42,711 nt of DNA, from IMG/VR virus record IMGVR_UViG_3300028840_000725, positions 1 through 42,711 of that record; one strand, written 5' to 3'. Positions 37,339 through 42,711 of the stretch are shown here, one piece after another. The position numbers and the translations under genes are program-made. Under the pieces are notes generated by a model. It had not been told where the DNA came from. It worked only from the letters and a program-made list of their open reading frames with translations, and ran no database searches. This DNA is from a virus. Numbering within the stretch: the stretch's first letter is position 1; each line of letters begins with the position of its first letter.

Positions 37339-38160
37339 CTACCCTGCGAGCGATGCTTCCATCACCCCCAGGCGATTCCACGCGTCCAAAATCTCATCGT
37401 GGAAAGCCTGCCAGCGGGCCTTCCCCCTAATTGTCCCGCCCCGAGCATCCATAGCCTTCGCTACGGCCTCGATCATCTCGCCGGTATAGAGACGATACCG
37501 GGTGCTCGCAGCTCGGAACGGGGTCTCGGGAAGCGCACCCCGGCTCTCCATCTGCTCGACCGTCAGCACCGTGCGCCCAATGGCCTGCGCAAGCACGCCA
37601 ATGCGGAATAGAGGTATCTCCTCCACCTGCCCACCCCCGAAGTCGACGTCGCGGAAGAAGGGCCGGGGCTCGTCTCGCTTGCGAGGCTTGTTAGCCTGCT
37701 TCTCGTTGAGCCTCCCCTGCTGCTTCATCAGCTCGTAGATCATCTCCACTTGCTGAGCAGTGTACAGCCGATCGCCCTTCTCGTTCCGAATCTCTGTGGG
37801 AGGTAGCACACCCTGCTTCTCCCACAGGCGAATGGCCTGCACCGAACACCCCACCGTCCGAGCCAGCGCTCCGATGGTGAACAGCTGTTCCTCCCCCTCT
37901 TTGCCATCCGCGGTCTCCACCACGGCCCGCACTGTCTTGAAGGGTAACGGCCGCGTCTTGACCTTGGACGCGCTCCGCTCCTTGCGCCGCTTTGTCTCCT
38001 GCTCTTTGCGCCGACGCTCGCGGGAGACTCGGTTCATCTCCAGCACGCGCTCGCGGTACTCCGGATCATCCTGGTAGCGCCTGCGTCGTTTCTTGTTCAG
38101 GCGCTTGCCGTTCTCGGCGTACCAGTCCCTGAAACTAAAGCCTGAGTCGCCGTTTCCCAT
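37339..38160 (-). CDS. Regulator with two MerR-like helix-turn-helix domains
   Basis: The 273-residue protein has a basic N-terminus (RLNKKRRRRYQDDPEYRERV) and two MerR-type units: LFTIGALARTVGCSVQAIRL (93-112, continuing RLYTAQQVEMIYELM) and LFRIGVLAQAIGRTVLTVEQ (184-203, continuing RYRLYTGEMIEAVAKAM). Two tandem units in one chain could bind an operator without dimerising. It is the first gene behind the clearest promoter in the window. The ATG lies only nine bases from the -10 and has no ribosome site, so translation would be leaderless. It probably controls phage transcription. Confidence 0.85.
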   Translation of the reverse strand: MGNGDSGFSFRDWYAENGKRLNKKRRRRYQDDPEYRERVLEMNRVSRERRRKEQETKRRKERSASKVKTRPLPFKTVRAVVETADGKEGEEQLFTIGALARTVGCSVQAIRLWEKQGVLPPTEIRNEKGDRLYTAQQVEMIYELMKQQGRLNEKQANKPRKRDEPRPFFRDVDFGGGQVEEIPLFRIGVLAQAIGRTVLTVEQMESRGALPETPFRAASTRYRLYTGEMIEAVAKAMDARGGTIRGKARWQAFHDEILDAWNRLGVMEASLAG

Positions 38161-38169
38161 ATTATCAAT

Positions 38170-38198
38170 AACTTAGCAGGTGGTTTCTGAATTGTCAA
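38170..38198 (-). promoter_or_regulatory. Sigma70-type promoter for the MerR-like/recA operon
   Basis: TTGACA (38193-38198, perfect -35), a 17-base spacer, and TAAGTT (38170-38175) preceded by TGC, an extended -10. The -35 overlaps the last codons of the SF2 helicase gene. TTATTGATAA, a small dyad, lies between the -10 and the ATG. The expected start of transcription falls within about three bases of the ATG. Confidence 0.8.
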
Positions 38199-39541
38199 GT
38201 CACCCGGAGGTAGAACTTGTCCCGAGTCTGTCCGGAGAACTTGAAGGGCCGGACGTAGTCGTCCCGAATGTCCACTACGATGGGCTCCTTCTTGTCCGGG
38301 TGGGGGCGTTGGATCCGACCAACAGCCTGCTCCACATCCCCCATAGGAGTAGCGATGACGAGCGTATCCAGAGCCGGAATATCGAGACCTTCAGAAGCGT
38401 ACTGTTTCGTGGCGAAGATGACCTGCGCCTGAGCGGACTCCTTGCGCTCATCTTCCTCCATACCGCCCACGTAGTAGCCCACCGAGGGCACGTCGTCCTT
38501 CGGGTGCTTCTCTCGCCACCCTTCCCGGAAACATCCGTCCAGCAGGTCCAGGTGGTTCAGGCGCTCACTGAGCACCAAGATCTTCCGGCCTGCTTCCGCC
38601 GCGCTGATGATCTGCCCGGCGATGCGCCGGTTGCGCTGCTTGCTCGCCACCAGGAACTTCAGGATGAGCGAGCGGGGGGCCAACGACGGGTTGAACCGCG
38701 AGGTTTTGACGAGCTTGAAGTCAGTCCACACCCGCTTGATCTTCACCTTCAGGCGCTGCTCGTGCGCCGTGAAGAAGATCGAACCGATGTGGTACTTGAA
38801 CACGTTGTCCGCGCGGTCCTTCCGCCGTGGCGTCGCCGTGACACCCAAGCGCCACCGAGCTGCGAACTTGGCGGGGACCGCGGACCACGTTTCGGCCCCG
38901 ATGCGATGCACCTCGTCGGTAACCACCAGACCGAAGTAGGAGTAAAGATCATCAGGATAGGACTTCTGCGCCAGCGAGTGAACCATGGCCAAGACGACGT
39001 GGCGGCCCTTGAAGTCGCAGGTGTCCTGCTGCACGTGGCCGATCTCCGCATCCGGCAAAAACTGCTGAATGCGCTCGCGCCACTGGTTCATCAGGAACTC
39101 CTTGTGCACCACGACCAGCGTCGGGACGTTCAGAGTCGCGATGGCCGCACAGCACCAGACCGTCTTGCCCCATCCGGGCGCGGCCCTCACGAGACCTCCG
39201 GTGCATGCCTCATCGGGAAACGTGTCCAACAGGCAGTGCAGCGCCTCGTTCTGCTCCTCACGCAGCTCGCCCTCGAACGCGAGAACGCTCGGGAGCTTCG
39301 CTCCCATCGTGTACTCGTAAACGACCTCGTGATCGTCCTTCTTGTTCTCGCGGTAGTACTCGCGAGGGATCCCCATGTGAGTCTCTGTCTCAACCCACAG
39401 CTTGATGGGGCTCGGGGGGTCCCCTGGATAGTCCCCGACCTTGCGGGGAGTCACGGTGAGCTGTCGACGAAGCACCTGCTCCTTGGCAGGTTCGAGGTCG
39501 GCCTTCGAGATCCAGGCGAGCTTGTCGATTACGACCCGCAA
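38195..39541 (-). CDS. SF2 helicase (UvsW/XPB-like)
   Basis: A TTG at 39539-39541, four bases after the previous stop and behind GGGGT, is the most likely start (448 residues); longer versions shadow the upstream gene. Helicase motifs, numbered from that TTG: a Q-like region LREEQNEAL, I RAAPGWGKT (121-127), II VVTDEVHRIG (DEVH 209-212), III GVTATPRR (235-238), then the second RecA-like domain with KILVLSERL, FATKQYASEGLDIP and VI EQAVGRIQRP (405-412). The N-terminal 90 residues are family-specific. T4 UvsW and related enzymes unwind branched DNA and R-loops and act in recombination-dependent replication. It lies among replication genes. Confidence 0.92.
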   Translation of the reverse strand: MRVVIDKLAWISKADLEPAKEQVLRRQLTVTPRKVGDYPGDPPSPIKLWVETETHMGIPREYYRENKKDDHEVVYEYTMGAKLPSVLAFEGELREEQNEALHCLLDTFPDEACTGGLVRAAPGWGKTVWCCAAIATLNVPTLVVVHKEFLMNQWRERIQQFLPDAEIGHVQQDTCDFKGRHVVLAMVHSLAQKSYPDDLYSYFGLVVTDEVHRIGAETWSAVPAKFAARWRLGVTATPRRKDRADNVFKYHIGSIFFTAHEQRLKVKIKRVWTDFKLVKTSRFNPSLAPRSLILKFLVASKQRNRRIAGQIISAAEAGRKILVLSERLNHLDLLDGCFREGWREKHPKDDVPSVGYYVGGMEEDERKESAQAQVIFATKQYASEGLDIPALDTLVIATPMGDVEQAVGRIQRPHPDKKEPIVVDIRDDYVRPFKFSGQTRDKFYLRVT

Positions 39542-39545
39542 CAGA

Positions 39546-39755
39546 TTACCCCATGTCCGGCATACGATCAGAGTCCTGGAAATCCTGCTCTTTGCTGACC
39601 TGATTCGCCCAGTCTTCGGGAGGAGCGTCAGAGACATCCTTCCGGTGCCAGGTGATGTTCACCTTGCGCTTCCTGCCTCCACGTTCGCTCACCACCTCCA
39701 TGCCGCTTCGCCCCAAGTGCAGTACAGCGAACACCACCCGACTCCGCTCACTCAT
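39546..39755 (-). CDS. Small hypothetical protein before the SF2 helicase
   Basis: The 69-residue product has GGGAG seven bases before its ATG, directly after the terminator of the ssDNA-binding protein gene. It opens with a basic beta-like stretch (SRVVFAVLHLGRSGMEVVSE, RKRKVNITW) and ends in an acidic Asp/Gln tail. No family recognised. Confidence 0.7.
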   Translation of the reverse strand: MSERSRVVFAVLHLGRSGMEVVSERGGRKRKVNITWHRKDVSDAPPEDWANQVSKEQDFQDSDRMPDMG

Positions 39756-39770
39756 GCCCGTCTCCCAATG

Positions 39771-39817
39771 AAAAAGCCCCGCCGACCACCAAGGGGGGAA
39801 TAGGCAGCCGGCGGGGC
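39771..39817 (-). terminator. Strong Rho-independent terminator after the ssDNA-binding protein gene
   Basis: On the minus strand, GCCCCGCCG and CGGCGGGGC form a perfect nine-pair stem around a loop of 24 bases, followed at once by TTTTT. It begins 19 bases after the stop codon of the gp32-like gene. Together with the promoter at 40718-40746 it makes that gene a single-cistron unit. Confidence 0.9.
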
Positions 39818-39835
39818 AGAGCCTCAGCTACGCCC

Positions 39836-40639
39836 CTAGAACGGAACGTCGTCCTCCGACCCTCCAGCGCCACCAGACTTATCGCTGTTGGTGTCGTCGT
39901 CCGTCGAAGCTCCGCGAAGCATGTCCTTCACGAACTGGTTGCCCCTCGGCTTCAGGACTTCCATGTAGTTGAACGGGACAACCTTGCGCACGAGATTGCC
40001 GTCGTCGTCGAACTCCAGCTGGAAAATCTTCTTGAGAGCCACCATCTTGGGCTCCTCTTTTTCCGCCTCGTCCCACATCTCGGACAGCAGCTTCCCGCGG
40101 TAGTTGGCGACCTCGAACAGCTTTTCCGGCTTCGTTACCTCGCCGTCAGCTTCCCACTCATCGCCCGTAGACGCCTTCGTGTCGTCCTCCCGGAAGACCT
40201 TCCACTTGGTCATCGCCAGGCCGCCCTTGCCGTCCTCTTCCCGCGACTCCTGCTTGCGCTTCCACTTCTTGAGCTGCCCCAGCTTGCCGCCGATGAGCTT
40301 CACCTCGAACTGGTACTTGTTGCCCTTCTTGTCCTCCCAGAGCGAGCAGTCCACCGCAGTAAGGTAGCCGCAGTAGTACCGGCTCTTGGCCCCCAGCGTC
40401 TCACACGACAGGCAGGGATCCTCGAACCCCCGCATACAAGTGTGATGGTTGCGCCAGTTGCCGTCGATCTTCGCATTGTGCTCGTAGATGCAGAACGGTT
40501 CCCCGTCGACAAGGACGAGGTCTTTCCCCGTCCCCCCTTTGATCCACACGCGGCTCGGGCCGCGCGATGCCTGGATGCGCGCCTCTTCCTTCGAGACGCC
40601 GTCGTACCCAGTGTTGTACCAAGACTGTTCTTCGCTCAT
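39836..40639 (-). CDS. ssDNA-binding protein, T4 gp32-like
   Basis: The start is ATG 40637-40639 behind CCAGGAG (267 residues). The core shows PSRVWIKGGTGKDLVLVDGE and a zinc motif with His54, Cys68, Cys76 and Cys79 (HHTCMRGFEDPCLSCETLG), similar to the His-Cys3 zinc site of T4 gp32. A central OB-type region and a basic Lys/Arg stretch follow. The C-terminus is disordered and acidic, ending GGSEDDVPF, the tip used by SSBs to recruit partners. It would coat ssDNA at the fork. Its own promoter, a leader hairpin just before the ribosome site and a terminator fit strong, possibly autoregulated expression as for gp32. Confidence 0.85.
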   Translation of the reverse strand: MSEEQSWYNTGYDGVSKEEARIQASRGPSRVWIKGGTGKDLVLVDGEPFCIYEHNAKIDGNWRNHHTCMRGFEDPCLSCETLGAKSRYYCGYLTAVDCSLWEDKKGNKYQFEVKLIGGKLGQLKKWKRKQESREEDGKGGLAMTKWKVFREDDTKASTGDEWEADGEVTKPEKLFEVANYRGKLLSEMWDEAEKEEPKMVALKKIFQLEFDDDGNLVRKVVPFNYMEVLKPRGNQFVKDMLRGASTDDDTNSDKSGGAGGSEDDVPF

Positions 40640-40651
40640 TTCTATCTCCTG

Positions 40652-40665
40652 GCGTGCTTTCACGC
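40652..40665 (-). promoter_or_regulatory. Leader hairpin before the ssDNA-binding protein ribosome site
   Basis: On the minus strand, GCGTG and CACGC pair around AAAG immediately before the AGGAG site. The leader (about 70 bases) is otherwise A/T-rich near the start. T4 gene 32 is repressed by its own product through a leader structure, so a similar loop is possible here. The stem is short and the role is inferred. Confidence 0.4.
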
Positions 40666-40717
40666 TACGCGCTGATGTTGAAAAACGAACGACCCTTTAC
40701 GGAGTCGCAGGGGGAAA

Positions 40718-40746
40718 ACTCTAGCAGGGTGCGTCCTGATAGTCAA
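40718..40746 (-). promoter_or_regulatory. Sigma70-type promoter for the ssDNA-binding protein gene
   Basis: TTGACT (40741-40746), a 17-base spacer, and TAGAGT (40718-40723) preceded by TGC. The -35 and spacer lie in the last codons of the primase gene, whose TGC-TAG end forms part of the extended -10. Unlike the promoter at 38170, it leaves a leader of about 70 bases with a normal ribosome site. Confidence 0.72.
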
Positions 40747-41830
40747 AGCCCATCAGCTCCAACAACTCCTCGTCGTCGTAATCGTCAGGATCGCGGCCCG
40801 TGTGTACCGTGAGCACCTTGACATCGACCCGGCCTTTCAGCGCGTGCTCCCACTTCTCGGCAGCGATTCCGCCAGCCTCGTCACCGTCCGGGAAGATGGT
40901 GACCTCGCTGAACATCGACACGATCTTCTCGACCTGTACCTTGCTCAAATAGGAGCCCATCACCGCCACCGTGTTGGGGTAACCCATCTGCCGGAGGTAC
41001 ATGGCGTCGAAGTGACCCTCCACGAGAATGCCGGGTTCTCCCTGCTCCACCAAGTGCTCGCCGAACAGAAAGTAGTCCCGCTTGAAACCTTTGCTGTGAA
41101 GGAACTTGGGCTCCTGCTCGTGCCACCACTTGTCGTCCTTGGCGTCGTACTGGTCGAGACAGCGCCCGGTGAGAGCTACGAGGTTCCCATCCCAGTCTCG
41201 AATAGGGATCACCACTCGGCGCTTGTGTGGGTGCCACCCCAGATCCCACAACGCGATAGCGGTGTGCTGCAATTTACGCCTTGGGCCTGTCAGGTAGTCC
41301 AGCACCTCGGGAGGAATGGAGTGGAAAGGATCCAGATGCTCCTCTGGAATCTTCACGTATTCGAGGTGGTCTAGCTTCAGCGCCTTCCGCCCGTCGCTCT
41401 TCTGATCGAACGCGAAGCTAGGCTTCTTCGCCTCCGAGTACGCCCAACCCGAAGGCGCCCGAGCCAGTCGGTCGGCAATCGTCTTCTCCGGGTCCTCGGC
41501 GAAAGCAATACGAGCTTCGATCTCCCGAAGCGATGGATGCTCGTGGTCCATGAGGATCTTGGAAGCCCTCTCGAACCAGGGGCCGTCGCCCTTCAGCTTC
41601 TGCAACGCCCACAAAAACGTGGGAAGGTCCCCCGAAGTCGAACACGCGAAGCACCGATACCGACTCACGCAGCCGGGCGCTATCGAGATGCCGAAGCTCG
41701 GACGGGAGTCGCGGCCCTTCTTGTGCTTCCACGCAGCGAAGGGGCACGAGGCGTTCAGCCACGTGCCGCTGTACCGCGTCTCTAGGCACCCCAAGACCTT
41801 GAACAACTTCTCTATCTGCTCCAAGTCCAT
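40721..41830 (-). CDS. DnaG-type DNA primase
   Basis: The start is ATG 41828-41830, six bases after the previous stop (369 residues); longer versions shadow that gene. The N-terminal zinc site is Cys29, His36, Cys60 and Cys63 (ASCPFAAWKHKKG and CVSRYRCFAC), as in CHC2 primases. The core has VVIPIRDWDGNLVALTGR, PKFLHSKGFKRDYFLFGEH, then the TOPRIM acidic residues in GILVEGHFDAMYL (Glu271) and TIFPDGDEAG (Asp315, Asp317). No C-terminal helicase-binding domain is obvious. It lays RNA primers and is placed next to the DnaB-like helicase. Confidence 0.93.
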   Translation of the reverse strand: MDLEQIEKLFKVLGCLETRYSGTWLNASCPFAAWKHKKGRDSRPSFGISIAPGCVSRYRCFACSTSGDLPTFLWALQKLKGDGPWFERASKILMDHEHPSLREIEARIAFAEDPEKTIADRLARAPSGWAYSEAKKPSFAFDQKSDGRKALKLDHLEYVKIPEEHLDPFHSIPPEVLDYLTGPRRKLQHTAIALWDLGWHPHKRRVVIPIRDWDGNLVALTGRCLDQYDAKDDKWWHEQEPKFLHSKGFKRDYFLFGEHLVEQGEPGILVEGHFDAMYLRQMGYPNTVAVMGSYLSKVQVEKIVSMFSEVTIFPDGDEAGGIAAEKWEHALKGRVDVKVLTVHTGRDPDDYDDEELLELMGFDYQDAPC

Positions 41831-41835
41831 CCGGT

Positions 41836-42156
41836 CTAGTCCTCTGATTTTGAACCCGCCTCCCGCTCGCTCAAGTCCTTCCCGCCCCACTTGGACTTCT
41901 GATACGCCCGATCGAACTCCAAAAGCATGCGCATCGGGCGGCGAGCGAACTCCCTGTTCTTCTTCCTGCCCTCCGCCGTCAGCTTGATTCTCGCAGGGGG
42001 TCCCTTGTCCGAGCCCGCCGCGAGGTAGCCGAACTTGGTGAGCTGAGCCCTAGCAATGTCGAGAGCAGCCTCGAACGAATGGATTCCTCTCTTCTTGAGA
42101 ATGGCCATCGTGACGTGTTTCACGTACCGGGGAATCTGTCCTACCTGCGCCATCAT
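41836..42156 (-). CDS. Small basic hypothetical protein between helicase and primase
   Basis: The 106-residue product starts at one of two adjacent ATGs behind AGGGTGAG. It has a winged-helix-like layout: HVTMAILKKRGIHSFEAALD, AQLTKFGYLA, then GPPARIKLTAEGRKKNREFA, with 'KLTAEGRKKN' resembling the wing of small DNA-binding proteins. A basic C-terminal half follows. It could be a helicase loader or DNA-binding accessory by position; no family is recognised with confidence. Confidence 0.7.
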   Translation of the reverse strand: MMAQVGQIPRYVKHVTMAILKKRGIHSFEAALDIARAQLTKFGYLAAGSDKGPPARIKLTAEGRKKNREFARRPMRMLLEFDRAYQKSKWGGKDLSEREAGSKSED

Positions 42157-42162
42157 CTCACC

Positions 42163-42711
42163 CTAGAAAGGCACCTCGTCCGAACCGCCCGAGCTGGCGC
42201 CCGTGCCGTTCACTCCAGCACCGAACGGATCGTCATCATCATCGGCTCCACCCCCGCCGCCACCCAGCTTCGGCAGCTCGGTGAAGTTCACCTTGTCGAT
42301 GTCCCAATTGACCTCGAACTCCTCGCCCTCGCCTTCACGGACCTTCAAGGGCTTGAAGATCATACGGCGGTCCTTCTTCATGTCCTCGGACTGGATCAGT
42401 CCGTAGGCGAGATCGGCGTTCCAGCCAGCGACGTCGGTCAGCGCGATGTTGCCGGCGTCTGCCGTGGCCTTGGAGCCTGCCTTCACCTCGCGGTTGAACT
42501 GCATGGTGACGATGCTCGGGCACTTCGTGCGCTTGCAAATTCGCTTCAGCTCGTCGAAGGCGTTGGCAGCGCGCTCGGTCCTGGTTTGCCCCTGCGTCTT
42601 GAGCAAATAGGCTCCGTCCAAGATCGACAGCTCGGGCGCCACCTCTTCGACGGCGTTCTCGTAGGACTCCACGCGGAAGTCGAAGTCCCCGCCGATGACG
42701 TAAGATCGGAA
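42163..42711 (-). CDS. DnaB-like (SF4) helicase, C-terminal part (N-terminus beyond window)
   Basis: The frame is open through the right edge, so the gene begins outside the window. The visible 182 residues have RecA-fold signs of replicative helicases: LSILDGAYLL (Walker B type), a helix DELKRICKRTKCPSIVTMQF leading to NREVKAG (the 'Q..R' sensor strand), and DVAGWNADLAYGL. A Gly-rich linker and acidic tail end GGSDEVPF, similar to the ssDNA-binding protein's tip. The missing N-terminal half should hold Walker A. Given the primase next door it is probably the fork helicase; a RecA-like or RadA-like ATPase is the alternative. Confidence 0.75.
   Translation of the reverse strand, partial: FRSYVIGGDFDFRVESYENAVEEVAPELSILDGAYLLKTQGQTRTERAANAFDELKRICKRTKCPSIVTMQFNREVKAGSKATADAGNIALTDVAGWNADLAYGLIQSEDMKKDRRMIFKPLKVREGEGEEFEVNWDIDKVNFTELPKLGGGGGGADDDDDPFGAGVNGTGASSGGSDEVPF

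Overview
The window is one contiguous piece of a large, GC-rich tailed double-stranded DNA bacteriophage. Every convincing gene (about 46) lies on the minus strand, so the genome reads right to left in these coordinates. Genes are packed tightly, and many are joined by stop/start overlaps (ATGA, GTGA, TGATG, TAATG). The head genes are distant relatives of the T4 set: a gp20-like portal, a gp21-like prohead protease, a gp23-like major capsid protein and a gp13-like neck protein. This points to a myovirus-like Caudoviricetes member. The host cannot be named from the sequence. No tRNA, rRNA, CRISPR array or insertion sequence was seen.

Layout in transcription order. (1) 42711-29375 is the DNA replication, recombination and repair block. 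It holds the C-terminal part of a DnaB-like helicase, a DnaG-type primase, a gp32-like ssDNA-binding protein followed by a strong terminator, and an SF2 helicase. Then come a double-MerR-type regulator behind a near-perfect sigma70-type promoter, a small protein with an SSB-like tail, RecA interrupted by an intein, an Hjc-like nuclease, a Cas4-like nuclease, a RuvC-like resolvase, a bacterial-type SSB and a ParB-like protein. Small unknown proteins, several with zinc ribbons, are interspersed. (2) 29309-21432 holds a 2,244-residue multidomain protein with about eleven helical repeats, a kinase-like domain and a C-terminal domain resembling ADP-ribosyltransferases, flanked by two unknown genes. 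(3) 21311-16660 holds a histone H1-like protein behind a second promoter, a family A DNA polymerase, a small unknown, a secreted VanW-domain protein and an HNH nuclease. (4) 16572-1 is the packaging and head block: a probable small terminase, a large terminase carrying two inteins, two small unknowns, the portal, two acidic or helical probable core proteins, a protease-scaffold fusion, the major capsid protein and its terminator, then neck and head-completion type genes.

The most unusual points are these. There are three inteins in two genes, one of which splits the terminase ATP-binding loop. The giant kinase plus ART-like protein sits in the DNA-metabolism half rather than among the virion genes. 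A recurring promoter (TTGACW, 17-base spacer, TGC immediately before a TAnnnT -10) leaves almost no leader before two genes. A strong internal ribosome site inside the protease gene would release a separate scaffold, as in lambda C/Nu3. A start-less reading frame lies between two core genes. Three replication proteins share acidic C-terminal tips ending in Pro-Phe. All functional statements rest on motifs read by eye; no database search was run.
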